DNA of 64,000 nucleotides. Origin: Chryseotalea sanaruensis (GTDB lineage: Bacteria > Bacteroidota > Bacteroidia > Cytophagales > Cyclobacteriaceae). Where the stretch lies: NCBI RefSeq assembly GCF_003990915.1, contig NZ_BHXQ01000004.1, positions 1 to 64,000 of the forward strand, in the 5' to 3' direction. The translations under genes were made by a program, and so were the position numbers. Position 1 is the stretch's first letter, and the number at the start of each line of letters is the position of its first letter. The notes beneath the pieces are model-generated. The model did no database searches. It had not been told where the DNA came from and saw only the letters and a list, made by a program, of their open reading frames with translations. Positions 15,976 through 25,463 of this stretch are shown one piece after another.

Positions 15976-16752
15976 ATGAAAAGAGTTCTGAAGAGTTTTT
16001 TTCTCATCATTAACTATAAGACCATTCTGATCACCATACTCTCTGTGGTATCAACTTATTTCTGTATTCAATATAATATCACAGCGAAGTTTCCCGATAT
16101 GCTGGTAGGCGTAGCCATTGTGTTTCCGGTAGTTTTTTCAATTGGCTCTGCTTATACCAGGCGTGAAACTGCCCTGCAACGTCTATCCGACTTTAAAGGC
16201 CATGCTGTTGCGATTTACTTTGCTATGAGAGATTGGCCAACCAATAAAAATAATACACTGGCTGAGCAAGGGCGTGCCCTTATTTTAGATATGGTGATTA
16301 TCATGAAAGACATGTTTAAGACCAGCCATGATCAGGATTGGACAAACAATGAAAAAGGCATTTATCAGAAATTTTCTGAATTGTCAAAGCTAACCATACA
16401 AATGCGTGACTATGGTACACAGAGTGGTGAGATTTCGCGTATTAATCAATATGTAAGTAAGATGATTATCGCTTTTGATAACATGAAAATTATTCACAAC
16501 TATCGTACACCGATTACCCTGCGTGCTTATAGTAAAGTGTTCATTTATATTTTTCCGATTATTTACGGACCTTACTTTGCCAGTGCGCATATGGACTACT
16601 CTATGCATTTGGAATATGCCATGCCCGTATTATACAGTTTTATTTTAGTGAGTTTAGATAACATACAAGATCACCTCGAGAATCCTTTTGATGAAGTAGG
16701 CGAAGATGATATTAAGATTGATGCACACGATACCCTGAGACAACTTTCTTAA
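15976..16752 (+). CDS. Bestrophin-like membrane protein
   Basis: The 258-aa protein has hydrophobic segments at about 15-35, 40-58, 190-205 and 215-235 and a long helical middle. The ending DNIQDHLENPFDEVGEDDI resembles the bestrophin/UPF0187 signature in which an acidic cluster follows an ENPF motif; bestrophins are anion channels. It is a diverged member at best, so channel function is a guess. The last ten codons are copied twice more downstream in the tandem repeat at 16720-17006. Confidence 0.55.
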   Translation: MKRVLKSFFLIINYKTILITILSVVSTYFCIQYNITAKFPDMLVGVAIVFPVVFSIGSAYTRRETALQRLSDFKGHAVAIYFAMRDWPTNKNNTLAEQGRALILDMVIIMKDMFKTSHDQDWTNNEKGIYQKFSELSKLTIQMRDYGTQSGEISRINQYVSKMIIAFDNMKIIHNYRTPITLRAYSKVFIYIFPIIYGPYFASAHMDYSMHLEYAMPVLYSFILVSLDNIQDHLENPFDEVGEDDIKIDAHDTLRQLS

Positions 16753-17006
16753 GCGTTTAATAATAATAATATGATGATGTTAGTTGCTGGTCTGTGAAGA
16801 CACAGACCAGGGAGCGAGATGCACACGATACCCTGAGACAACTTTCTTAAGCGTTTAATAATAAGATGATGATTTAATTACTGGTCTGTGAAGACACAGA
16901 CCAGGGAGCAAGATGCACACGATACCCTGAGGCAACTTTCTTAAGGGTTTAATAATAAGATGATGATTTAATTACTGGTCTGTGAAGACACAGACCATGG
17001 AGCGGA
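16720..17006 (+). repeat. Triplicated gene 3' end with hairpin (three units of about 95 bp)
   Basis: Three tandem units start at 16720, 16818 and 16912. Each begins with the sequence for the last residues of the bestrophin-like protein (DAHDTLRQLS and stop), continues through an A/T-rich linker and ends in the hairpin CTGGTCTGTG/CACAGACCAG at 16787-16810, 16881-16904 and 16975-16998. The units differ by only a few bases and by 3-4 bp in length, so the duplications look recent. Only the first unit is joined to the gene. Confidence 0.93.
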
Positions 17007-17077
17007 GTATACAAAACATCACTCGTCACTTCATGCTAACTTCTGTATTCTACATTCTATCTCCTGCCTCCTGTACT

Positions 17078-18832
17078 CTAAATTTTTATCCCCAACTCTT
17101 TCAATTGCTCTTCCGAAATTGTAGAAGGTGTGTCGATCATCACATCTCGGCCGGCATTATTTTTAGGGAACGCAATAAAGTCGCGGATAGAATCGGAACC
17201 GCCAAAAAGTGAACATAATCGATCGAATCCAAAGGCAATACCACCATGGGGTGGTGCACCAAATTCGAAAGCCTCCATTAAGAAACCAAATTGTTTTTTC
17301 GCTTCGGCTTCGCTAAAGCCAAGATGTGTGAACATCATTTGTTGTGTAGGTTTGTCGTGGATGCGAATAGAACCACCACCAATCTCAGTTCCATTCAACA
17401 CCATGTCATAAGCATTAGCCCTCACCTTACCCGGATCGCTTTCCAGTAAGTGTATGTCTTCAGTCTTAGGAGAAGTGAAAGGGTGGTGCATAGCATGGTA
17501 ACGTTTATTTTCTTCGTCCCATTCTAATAGTGGGAAGTCAAGTACCCATAATGCAGAAAACTTACTCTTATCACGTAAGCCTAATTGCTCACCAACATGC
17601 AAGCGTAACTCGCTTAATTGTTTTCTGGTGGCATTGCTTTCTCCTGCTAATATTAATAATAAATCTCCCGGCTTGGCATTAAAGGTTTCCGCCCATTTCT
17701 TTAAGTCATCGCTGCTAAAGAATTTATCCGCAGAAGATTTGAATGTGCCATCCGTTTTACATTGCACATAGACTAAGCCCCTTGCGCCAATTTGTGGACG
17801 CTTTACAAATTCAGTTAATTCATCAAGTTGTTTACGTGTGAAGTCGCTGCAGCCGCTGGCATTTACACCCACAACAAGCTCTGCATTGTCGAACACCACA
17901 AAGTTTTTACCTGAAGTAAGATCTATGCCTTCGCCTTTCAGCTCCACAAACCGCATATCAAAACGCGTATCAGGTTTGTCGTTACCATAAAACTTCATGG
18001 CATCAGCATATTGCATGCGTTGTACTGTTGGCAAGTCAATACCTTTTACACTTTTGAATAAATGTCTGATCAGCCCTTCGAAAGTGTTGAGAATATCTTC
18101 TTGTTCAATGAAAGCCATTTCACAGTCGATCTGCGTAAACTCCGGCTGACGATCAGCACGCAAATCTTCATCGCGGAAGCATTTTACAATTTGATAGTAG
18201 CGGTCGAAACCTGAAACCATCAGTAACTGCTTAAACGTTTGTGGCGATTGTGGTAATGCATAGAACTCACCATTGTGCATGCGTGAAGGCACTACAAAAT
18301 CGCGGGCACCTTCGGGCGTTGACTTAATAAGCACAGGAGTTTCTACCTCTATAAATTGTTGCGCATCTAAATAAGCACGTGTTTGCTGTGCCATTTTATG
18401 ACGTAACTGTAATTTTTCACGCACAGGATTTCTTCTCAAATCCAGGTAGCGGTATTTCATGCGCAGATCATCACCACCATCGGTTTCATCTTCAATAGTG
18501 AAAGGAGGTAGTTTGGCCGTGTTTAGTACAGTAAGCTTAGTTGCTTTTATCTCAATTTCCCCGGTAGGGATTTTATCATTTTTAGAAAGACGCTCAGCTA
18601 CAACACCTTCAATTTGAATAACAAATTCACGGCCGGTGGCACGCGCCTGCTCAAATAAGCTCGCTTCTGTCTTACCTTCTTCAAAAATCAACTGCGTAAG
18701 GCCGTAACGGTCGCGTAAATCGATCCATAATACGCTGCCCTTATCGCGACTACGCTGTACCCAGCCAGCCAGCTTTACTGTCTTTCCAACATCCGAAATT
18801 CTTAATTCACCGCAGGTATGAGATCGTAGCAT
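17078..18832 (-). CDS. aspS: Aspartyl-tRNA synthetase
   Basis: Charges tRNA-Asp (or Asn in the two-step route). The 584-aa protein has the N-terminal OB-fold anticodon domain ([28 protein letters not shown]), the class II motif 2 region [21 protein letters not shown], the bacterial insertion domain, and motif 3 [15 protein letters not shown]. Length and order match bacterial AspRS. The gene stands alone; 76 bp separate it from the divergent secreted protein gene. Confidence 0.97.
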   Translation of the reverse strand: MLRSHTCGELRISDVGKTVKLAGWVQRSRDKGSVLWIDLRDRYGLTQLIFEEGKTEASLFEQARATGREFVIQIEGVVAERLSKNDKIPTGEIEIKATKLTVLNTAKLPPFTIEDETDGGDDLRMKYRYLDLRRNPVREKLQLRHKMAQQTRAYLDAQQFIEVETPVLIKSTPEGARDFVVPSRMHNGEFYALPQSPQTFKQLLMVSGFDRYYQIVKCFRDEDLRADRQPEFTQIDCEMAFIEQEDILNTFEGLIRHLFKSVKGIDLPTVQRMQYADAMKFYGNDKPDTRFDMRFVELKGEGIDLTSGKNFVVFDNAELVVGVNASGCSDFTRKQLDELTEFVKRPQIGARGLVYVQCKTDGTFKSSADKFFSSDDLKKWAETFNAKPGDLLLILAGESNATRKQLSELRLHVGEQLGLRDKSKFSALWVLDFPLLEWDEENKRYHAMHHPFTSPKTEDIHLLESDPGKVRANAYDMVLNGTEIGGGSIRIHDKPTQQMMFTHLGFSEAEAKKQFGFLMEAFEFGAPPHGGIAFGFDRLCSLFGGSDSIRDFIAFPKNNAGRDVMIDTPSTISEEQLKELGIKI

Positions 18833-18909
18833 ATAGAAATGTTAATTTTGTGCACCGGCCGAAGTGTTAGCGCAGGCCGGGCGCGAATTTAATTGAATCT
18901 TTTCTAGCT

Positions 18910-19458
18910 ATGCGATACTTACTCATTATTTTCCTCTTTACGGCTACGGCTTTTGTAAATGGCCCCAAACTGGTTAAAACCAAGATCAGCGATGGCATCA
19001 CAGTAGCCATTCCTGAGACGTTTACCCCTATGCTGCCGGACGACATTGTACAAAGACTTCCTTCGGTTAGGGCACCTTTGGCTGCCTATACTAATCCGGA
19101 TAGAGATATTGATTTTAGTGTTAATATTTCAGCTACTCAATGGCCAGACGCCAACCTTGAACTGGCTGGTAAATTTTTCAGGTCGGGACTACAAAACTTA
19201 TATGATCAAGTCGATTTTATCAATGAAGGTGTTGTTGAAATTCACGGAAAGCAATACTTATTTTTTGAGATAGAGTCGCGCACGAATGGCCTGAGAGCCA
19301 ATGAGTCACAACGGGCACCTGTTATTAAGTACACATATATACAATACCTGGTAGAGAAAAACCGTACGTTGGTTTTCTCCTTCAACTGTCCATCTCGTGT
19401 AAAAGAGGATTGGCAGGAAACGGCTATTCAGGTGATGAAATCGGTAAGGGTAAAATAA
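18910..19458 (+). CDS. Uncharacterised secreted protein
   Basis: A 182-aa protein with a short hydrophobic N-terminus (MRYLLIIFLFTATAFVNG). The rest contains VAIPETFTPM, RAPLAAYTNPDRDIDFSVNISATQWPD and a C-terminal LVFSFNCPSRVKEDWQETAIQVMKSVRV, the general form of small Mog1/DUF1795-like periplasmic domains. No catalytic residues are evident. It is followed after 3 bp by tadA and shares a run with it and the DUF3127 gene. Confidence 0.55.
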   Translation: MRYLLIIFLFTATAFVNGPKLVKTKISDGITVAIPETFTPMLPDDIVQRLPSVRAPLAAYTNPDRDIDFSVNISATQWPDANLELAGKFFRSGLQNLYDQVDFINEGVVEIHGKQYLFFEIESRTNGLRANESQRAPVIKYTYIQYLVEKNRTLVFSFNCPSRVKEDWQETAIQVMKSVRVK

Positions 19459-19461
19459 TTT

Positions 19462-19914
19462 ATGGCCATAGTGGAGGTTTTTACAGACGAATACTTTATG
19501 CGAGAGGCTCTTAAGGAGGCGCAAAAGGCGCTTGCTATAGGAGAGGTGCCCGTAGGAGCCGTTGTGGTGGCTAATAATAGAATAATTGCACGAGCCCATA
19601 ATCAAACAGAGAAGTTGACAGATGCCACAGCCCATGCAGAAATGCTGGCGGTAACTGCTGCTGCGAATTTTCTTGGCTCAAAATACTTAACAGAATGCAC
19701 CTTATATGTTACCTTAGAGCCTTGTGTGATGTGTGCAGGTGCGCTTCATTGGGTGCAGTTAAGTAAATTGGTGTTTGGTGCCAGCGATGTGCAAAGGGGG
19801 TATGGATTGATTAAGTCACCGATACTTCATTCAAAAACTGAAATAGTACGCGGTGTGAAGGAGGAGGAGAGTCGAACATTGATCAACACATTTTTTAAAA
19901 GTATCAGAGATTAA
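19462..19914 (+). CDS. tadA: tRNA adenosine(34) deaminase / nucleoside deaminase
   Basis: Zinc-dependent deaminase that makes inosine at the wobble position of tRNA-Arg. The 150-aa length fits. The zinc and catalytic motifs are HAEMLAV (zinc ligand His and proton-shuttle Glu) and PCVMCAGAL (two zinc cysteines). VPVGAVVVANNRIIARAHNQ and the FGASDVQRG segment are typical of TadA. Guanine deaminase-type relatives are the alternative. It starts 3 bp after the secreted protein gene. Confidence 0.92.
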   Translation: MAIVEVFTDEYFMREALKEAQKALAIGEVPVGAVVVANNRIIARAHNQTEKLTDATAHAEMLAVTAAANFLGSKYLTECTLYVTLEPCVMCAGALHWVQLSKLVFGASDVQRGYGLIKSPILHSKTEIVRGVKEEESRTLINTFFKSIRD

Positions 19915-19925
19915 ATTAAAGTATA

Positions 19926-20285
19926 ATGGACGTAAAAGGAAGAGTGATCCAGATTTTGGCTGAACAAACCGGAGCTGGAAAAAAAGGAACCTGGCGCAAG
20001 CAGGAATTTATTGTTGAAACACAAAGTCAATACCCTAAGAAAATTTGTCTTTCAATATGGGGTGATAAAATACAACAGTTTGCCTTGTCAGTTGGTGATC
20101 AGGTTAGTGTATCGGTAGACTTAGAAAGCCGTGAATATAATGGCCGTTGGTATACTGAAGCACGCGCATGGAAACTTGAGAAACAAGGCGACAACGGAGG
20201 CGGTGCTGGCTTTAGTGCACCACCTGCTTATGATACTTTTGATTCATCTTCATCGACACAGTCATCTGATGATTTACCATTTTAA
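19926..20285 (+). CDS. DUF3127 protein with SSB-like acidic tip
   Basis: The 119-aa protein has one DUF3127 domain (about 1-85), an OB-fold-like small beta barrel with VKGRVIQILAEQTGAGKKGTW, RKQEFIVETQSQYPKKICLS and VDLESREYNGRWYTEARAWK. A flexible Gly/Ser-rich linker follows, and the chain ends DDLPF. Such an end resembles the C-terminal tip of single-stranded DNA-binding protein (DDDIPF), which recruits repair proteins. DUF3127 is widespread in Bacteroidota; a nucleic-acid-binding role is inferred, not shown. It lies 11 bp after tadA. Confidence 0.85.
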   Translation: MDVKGRVIQILAEQTGAGKKGTWRKQEFIVETQSQYPKKICLSIWGDKIQQFALSVGDQVSVSVDLESREYNGRWYTEARAWKLEKQGDNGGGAGFSAPPAYDTFDSSSSTQSSDDLPF

Positions 20286-20420
20286 CAAATAATGTACTTC
20301 ATCGTGAACAAATTTTGAAGTATTGTAGTTGTTAAAGAGTATTCAATTTCAATCTTTATCAGGTTAAGTGAATATGATGCAGATCATCAATTTAAATAGT
20401 TAAACCTTAATATATCAATT

Positions 20421-21029
20421 ATGGCTTTTACATTACCAGCGCTTCCTTATGCTACTACAGCTTTGGAGCCACACATCGATGCAAAAACAATGGAGATACA
20501 CCATGGCAAGCATCACAATGCATATGTTACAAATCTTAATGCGGCTGTTGCAGGCAAACCAGAAGAAAATCTGAGCATTGAAGAGATATGCAAAAACATT
20601 TCTAAATATCCGGTTGCCGTTCGTAACAATGGTGGTGGCCATTACAACCACAGTTTATTCTGGACTGTGATGGGGCCAAATGCAGGGGGCGCACCAACAG
20701 GTGCATTGGCTGATGCTATTAACGCTGCTTTTGGAAACTTTGATGAGTTTAAAACCAAATTTGCTGCTGCAGGTGCAACACGTTTTGGTTCGGGTTGGGC
20801 CTGGTTGATTGTAGGTGCTGATGGCAAATTAGCTATTACCTCAACACCCAATCAGGATAATCCATTAATGGATGTAGCTGAAGTAAAGGGCACACCAATT
20901 TTAGGTTTAGATGTTTGGGAGCATGCATACTATTTGAATTATCAGAACCGCAGACCTGATTATATTACCGCTTTCTGGAATGTGGTGAATTGGGCAGAGG
21001 TGGCAAAACGTTTTGCTGCTGCTAAATAA
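20421..21029 (+). CDS. sodB: Superoxide dismutase, Fe/Mn type
   Basis: A 202-aa protein with the full Fe/Mn SOD layout: [34 protein letters not shown] with the first metal histidines, [22 protein letters not shown], then [19 protein letters not shown] carrying the aspartate and last histidine. The GGAP segment and N-terminal length do not decide between iron and manganese. It has its own 135-bp leader region and a terminator behind it. Confidence 0.96.
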   Translation: MAFTLPALPYATTALEPHIDAKTMEIHHGKHHNAYVTNLNAAVAGKPEENLSIEEICKNISKYPVAVRNNGGGHYNHSLFWTVMGPNAGGAPTGALADAINAAFGNFDEFKTKFAAAGATRFGSGWAWLIVGADGKLAITSTPNQDNPLMDVAEVKGTPILGLDVWEHAYYLNYQNRRPDYITAFWNVVNWAEVAKRFAAAK

Positions 21030-21052
21030 TTATTGATTTTATTTTTAATGAA

Positions 21053-21080
21053 AGGCCTGACAAACGATCAGGTCTTTTTT
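21053..21080 (+). terminator. Terminator after sodB
   Basis: AGGCCTGA (21053-21060) pairs with TCAGGTCT (21068-21075) with one mismatch, followed by TTTTTT. It lies 24 bp after the sodB stop codon and directly abuts the end of the convergent kinase gene. Confidence 0.8.
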
Positions 21081-22683
21081 ATTTCACATCGGGCAAGTGA
21101 ATTGTAAAAGATGAGCCTTGCCCCCAGGTTGATGACAGGGTAATTTTGCCACTTAATCTTCCAATCGCTTCCTTCGCAATGTATAAACCAAGTCCTGAAC
21201 CAGAAGAATTTGCTGTTCCTCTATAAAACATATTAAAGAGTTTATCCTGATACTCTTCTCTTATGCCCTCACCATTATCGCTCACCTCAATCACCTGCTC
21301 ATCATTAGATACATAAGCGTGTATTGTAATCGAAGGCTTATGGTCTTTGTATTTCTTTTGATATTTTATTGCATTAGACAAAATGTTATTAAGCGCAATA
21401 CGGAGTAATAATCTATCACTAATAATAAAAACTGTTTCAAGATTGATGCTAAATTCAATTTTATCAAAGCCTTCGAGAAACTCAAACTTTTTATTAATGT
21501 CGTAAATCAAACCACTTAACTCAATCTTTTCGTAGTGAATAGTATTGCGGTTGGTACGTGAATAGTCCAGCACTTCTTCAATAAACTCTTCCAGACGGTT
21601 AACACTTTTGTCGATTTTATCAATGTAGATATGCGACTGTTGTGGTTCTATTCTGCTGATATTAACAAGGCCTTTAATAGACTTTAGTGGTGCACTTAAA
21701 TCATGAGAAACGCTATACACAAAACGGTCGAGCTCTTCATTTTTTTGTTCAAGTTCAGCATTCATTATTTCGGCTTTACCTTTCTGTTCTTTTAAGTTTC
21801 TCTCGGTTTCGCTCAGATCAGAAACCACTCTACCTACTAATGCCGAAACAAACATCATCGTACTCATTCCTAAATGAACACTAAAGTATTGCGTAGAGCC
21901 TTGTGTAATTAATAGTGAAGATGCAAAATCAAATAGCGGTAATAAGTAGCTGAGCATGAAAATGATTACATTCAGAATTATGGCTGTTTCAAAACCCCAT
22001 CGCAATGCAAAGAATGTTGCACCAATGCCGTATATAAACCAGTATTTATTGAAAGGAAAAAGTAAGGACAAGGCAATAAAGACTGCGCACACTAAGCTTA
22101 ACTCTAAATATGCCTGCTTCGAAACTTTTGGCTTATTGAATTTGATAGTCCATTGCCCTGAGGTTTTTGCTGGTTGAATGAAGTAAAGCAGGCAAATTGC
22201 AATGGGGAAAATGGTGATGAAATCTGACAGCCAGAAAAGCGAAACCTTATCCATGTCGCCCCTTACATATCCGTAATGGTATACATAGATTGAGTTAATA
22301 CATATGGGTATAACAATGCCCAATAAGACAAAGCGTAAAAAATTATTAGTGTTTGAGAAAGGCTGGAAATTTTTGTTGCCACTCAATTGGGTGTAGAGCA
22401 ACCAGGATGTAAGTGCAACAGCCGCCTCGTGGGTTGTCAGCATTACCATCTTTAAAGGAAATTTGGTTACACCCCAAATAAGCATAGTTGTAATACCGTT
22501 TATGAATATTACAGGTAATATTTTGAGGCCAAACCAATGGATGAATAATATACCAAGCACCAATGGTAAGTAGAGAAGTAGTGAACTGGTAACATTACTT
22601 AACTGATGGGAGAGGTAAGATAATGTGACTAAGACAGTTTGAAGTGCAATAAGTCGAAAAAAGTATTGGGCAGACTTTTTCAA
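21079..22683 (-). CDS. MASE1-like sensor histidine kinase
   Basis: The 534-aa protein has about eight N-terminal hydrophobic segments within residues 8-285 (with FFALRWGFETAIILN near the end of the block), the pattern of the MASE1 integral membrane sensor domain. A coiled-coil linker follows (residues 290-320). The HisKA phospho-acceptor is H327 in VYSVSHDLSAPLKS, and the ATPase domain has NAIKYQKKYKDH, VSDNGEGIREEY, GSGLGLYIAKE and GQGSSFTIHLP. No receiver gene is adjacent, so the partner is elsewhere. It is monocistronic. Confidence 0.87.
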   Translation of the reverse strand: MKKSAQYFFRLIALQTVLVTLSYLSHQLSNVTSSLLLYLPLVLGILFIHWFGLKILPVIFINGITTMLIWGVTKFPLKMVMLTTHEAAVALTSWLLYTQLSGNKNFQPFSNTNNFLRFVLLGIVIPICINSIYVYHYGYVRGDMDKVSLFWLSDFITIFPIAICLLYFIQPAKTSGQWTIKFNKPKVSKQAYLELSLVCAVFIALSLLFPFNKYWFIYGIGATFFALRWGFETAIILNVIIFMLSYLLPLFDFASSLLITQGSTQYFSVHLGMSTMMFVSALVGRVVSDLSETERNLKEQKGKAEIMNAELEQKNEELDRFVYSVSHDLSAPLKSIKGLVNISRIEPQQSHIYIDKIDKSVNRLEEFIEEVLDYSRTNRNTIHYEKIELSGLIYDINKKFEFLEGFDKIEFSINLETVFIISDRLLLRIALNNILSNAIKYQKKYKDHKPSITIHAYVSNDEQVIEVSDNGEGIREEYQDKLFNMFYRGTANSSGSGLGLYIAKEAIGRLSGKITLSSTWGQGSSFTIHLPDVK

Positions 22684-23077
22684 AAAATATCGTTTTAACG
22701 AATATACTTAAAAATTGAGGTTAACACGATTCATTGAAGCAAAATCTATTTTCATAAAGACGTGATTACTTTAGGCGTTAAATTGTGGAAGCATTTACCT
22801 AAAGTCTGAAGACAATGTAAAGTTGCTTACTATTAAAACTTATGATCGAGTATTTTACCCAAGCAAGTTTAACTGCGAAAGTGCAGTAAGTTTTAATAAG
22901 TGCAAAACATTTCTAAATTTTTTAAAATCAAAAATACAAGACTTACAAGGATGGTTGTGTTGGACTGTATGGGTACCTTAATTTTAAGGTATTGAGTTTG
23001 ATTTATCATCTTCAAAATCAGCCATTAAAAAAGCCAGAATAAAACTACTCTGGCTTTTTAATCATTTTAAAGTAAGA
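22684..23077. other. 394-bp intergenic region with palindromes
   Basis: No gene is seen. It lies upstream of the kinase gene and behind tex. TATTAAAACTTA (22831-22842) and TAAGTTTTAATA (22887-22898) are an exact 12-bp inverted repeat, extended loosely by GTTGC and GTGCAAAAC on the outsides. TACCTTAATTTTAAGGTA (22974-22991) is a perfect 8-bp stem with a 2-nt centre. The tex terminator is at 23025-23061. Confidence 0.5.
23025..23061. terminator. Terminator after tex
   Basis: TTAAAAAAGCCAGA and TCTGGCTTTTTAA form a stem of about 13 bp around a short loop, T-rich on both sides. It lies 17 bp beyond the tex stop codon in the minus direction. Confidence 0.88.
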
Positions 23078-25354
23078 TTACTTTTTAAACTTACTCATTA
23101 GCATAGCAAGTTTTTCTTCCATGCTTGGCTCTGGCTTAGCAGGCTTATCGTTTCGTTTTTTATCTGGTGAGCTCTTTGTTTTCTGTTGAGCCGGAGCATC
23201 ACTAAAAGGATCGGCTTTCATCGACAGACCAATACGCTTACGCGCTACATCCACTTCTGTAACCGTAACGGTTACTTTCTGCTGAACACTCACTACTTCA
23301 TTAGGATCTTTTACAAACTTATCAGATAAATGACTGATGTGTACCAAACCATCCTGATGAACACCAATATCAACAAAAGCTCCAAACGCTGTTACGTTAG
23401 TTACAATACCAGGTAACTTCATACCAATCTTCAGATCTTTAATTTCATTGACCCCATCGGTAAAGCTGAATACTTCAAATCCTTCGCGCGGATCGCGACC
23501 AGGTTTTTCTAATTCAGTAACAATATCTGTCAGGGTTGGTAAACCTACTTTTTCTGTGATGTAATTTTTAAGATCCAGTTGTTTGCGTAATTCTGAAGTA
23601 CTCATCAGATCTTTTACACTACACTGAAGGTCTTTGGCCATCTTTTCTACAATAGTGTAACTCTCCGGGTGAACGGCACTGGCATCTAAAGGATTTTGTG
23701 CTTCGCGAATGCGTAAGAAACCTGCAGCTTGCTCAAATACTTTCTCACCAAGGCGAGAAACTTTCATCAACTCTTCACGACTTTTGAAAGGCCCGTTTTG
23801 ATTTCTGTACTCAACAATATTTTTGGCAATAGAACTGTTTAAACCAGAAACATAAGCTAGTAATTCTTTGCTGGCTGTGTTTACTTCAACACCTACAGAG
23901 TTTACGCAACTCATCACTACATCATCTAACCCTTGCTTTAATTTAACCTGATCTACATCGTGCTGGTATTGACCAACGCCAATGGATTTAGGATCAATTT
24001 TTACCAACTCGGCCAAAGGATCAGTTAAGCGTCTTCCAATCGATACAGCGCCACGCACTGTTACATCGTAGTCAGGAAATTCTTCACGCGCTACATCACT
24101 GGCGGAGTAAACTGATGCACCGCTCTCGTTCACCATTACTACCAATATTTTATTAGGGAGGCCAATACTTTTTACGAAAGACTCTGTCTCACGGCTTGCT
24201 GTTCCATTACCAATAGCAACAGCCTCCACATCAAATTTTTCGCAGAGTTCTTTTACAATTATTCTTGATTTGGCAGTTTCACGCTGTGGTTCGTGCGGGT
24301 AAATGTTGGTGTTAAAAAGTAATTTACCCTGGCGATCCAAAACAACAAGTTTACAGCCTGAACGAAAGCCCGGATCAAGTGCCAGAACATTTTTTTGTCC
24401 TAGTGGTGCTGCCAGCAATAACTCTTTTAAGTTAGTACAGAATACTTTGATGGCTTCATCATCAGCTTTCATCTTGCTTTCAATACGCACTTCTGTTTCT
24501 AATGAAGGGCGTATCAAACGCTTATAGCTGTCTTTAATCGCTAAACGAATTTGATCGGTGGAAGCATTTTCACCTTTAATGATTTGTCTTTCAATAGAAG
24601 AAATAGCTTCTTCTTCACCTGGGAAAATATCCAGCATTAAAACACCCTCTTTTTCTCCTCTTCGCATGGCCAGCATACGGTGGGAAGGTACTTTACCGAT
24701 AGGCTCTTTCCATTCAAAGTAATCTTTGAATTTCTGACCTTCTGCCTCTTTACCTTTTAACACACGCGATTCAGCCACGCCCTGTGTCCAATAGATTTCG
24801 CGTATCCGCTTTCTGGTTTCCTGATTTTCGCTGATCCATTCAGCCATGATATCGCGTGCGCCTTCTAATGCTTCCTCCTCTGTATTCACACCTTTTTCGG
24901 CATCAATAAAAGTTTTGGCAAGCTCCGCGATAGAAATCTTTTCCTGGCTGAAAATTCTTTCGGCCAGTGGTTCAAGGCCTTTTTCCTTAGCTACAGAAGC
25001 ACGCGTTTTACGCTTGGGCTTATAAGGAAGGTATAAATCTTCAACTTCTGCAAGGGTTTCAGACTTGGCAATAGCCGATAGTAATTCAGGCGTAAGTTTG
25101 CCTTGTTTTTCGATAGAGCTGATAACAGCCTCTTTTCGTTTATCGAGTTCCCGCAATTGTTCGATACGATCGCGCACATTAGCGATCATGACCTCATCCA
25201 TGCTACCCGTCATTTCTTTACGGTAGCGCGAAATGAAGGGTATCGTAGCACCTTCTTCTAAGAGGTCGGCTAAGGCATCAACATTTTTTTGTACTAATGA
25301 AAACTCTCTGGCAATTTGTTCTGTCCAGCGCGAAAGATTCTGATCTACACTCAT
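23078..25354 (-). CDS. tex: Tex-family RNA-binding transcription accessory protein
   Basis: The 758-aa protein has the normal Tex order: N-terminal helical region (1-190), YqgF/RNase-H-like core around residues 330-450 (ALDPGFRSGCKLVVLD, AIGNGTASRETE), helix-hairpin-helix pair at about 495-565 (VNTASKELLAYVSGL, FKSREELMKVSRLGEK), and an S1 RNA-binding domain at about 650-720 (GIVTNVTAFGAFVDIGVHQDGLVHIS). A lysine-rich tail follows. Tex affects transcription and RNA handling in the cytoplasm. The gene has its own promoter and terminator and no operon partner. Confidence 0.95.
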   Translation of the reverse strand: MSVDQNLSRWTEQIAREFSLVQKNVDALADLLEEGATIPFISRYRKEMTGSMDEVMIANVRDRIEQLRELDKRKEAVISSIEKQGKLTPELLSAIAKSETLAEVEDLYLPYKPKRKTRASVAKEKGLEPLAERIFSQEKISIAELAKTFIDAEKGVNTEEEALEGARDIMAEWISENQETRKRIREIYWTQGVAESRVLKGKEAEGQKFKDYFEWKEPIGKVPSHRMLAMRRGEKEGVLMLDIFPGEEEAISSIERQIIKGENASTDQIRLAIKDSYKRLIRPSLETEVRIESKMKADDEAIKVFCTNLKELLLAAPLGQKNVLALDPGFRSGCKLVVLDRQGKLLFNTNIYPHEPQRETAKSRIIVKELCEKFDVEAVAIGNGTASRETESFVKSIGLPNKILVVMVNESGASVYSASDVAREEFPDYDVTVRGAVSIGRRLTDPLAELVKIDPKSIGVGQYQHDVDQVKLKQGLDDVVMSCVNSVGVEVNTASKELLAYVSGLNSSIAKNIVEYRNQNGPFKSREELMKVSRLGEKVFEQAAGFLRIREAQNPLDASAVHPESYTIVEKMAKDLQCSVKDLMSTSELRKQLDLKNYITEKVGLPTLTDIVTELEKPGRDPREGFEVFSFTDGVNEIKDLKIGMKLPGIVTNVTAFGAFVDIGVHQDGLVHISHLSDKFVKDPNEVVSVQQKVTVTVTEVDVARKRIGLSMKADPFSDAPAQQKTKSSPDKKRNDKPAKPEPSMEEKLAMLMSKFKK

Positions 25355-25371
25355 ATTGTAAAATAGGGACG

Positions 25372-25401
25372 CAAATTTAGGATTACCCTGATCGTGGGCA
25401 A
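25372..25401 (-). promoter_or_regulatory. tex promoter of the Bacteroidota type
   Basis: On the minus strand TTG (25401-25399), a 19-nt spacer and TAAATTTG (25379-25372) match the Bacteroidota consensus TTG-N19/20-TAnnTTTG exactly. The tex ATG is 17 nt further on, so the leader would be very short. Confidence 0.75.
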
Positions 25402-25463
25402 GTCCGTGATTATAAAAAAGAAATAGTTTTTTTGTTGCTTTTCAAGATAATTCTTTGTGCTAT

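Noticed and set aside
16982..17212. Short plus-strand frame at the end of the triplicate repeat
   Set aside because: It starts inside the hairpin repeat and overlaps aspS; coding sense is poor.
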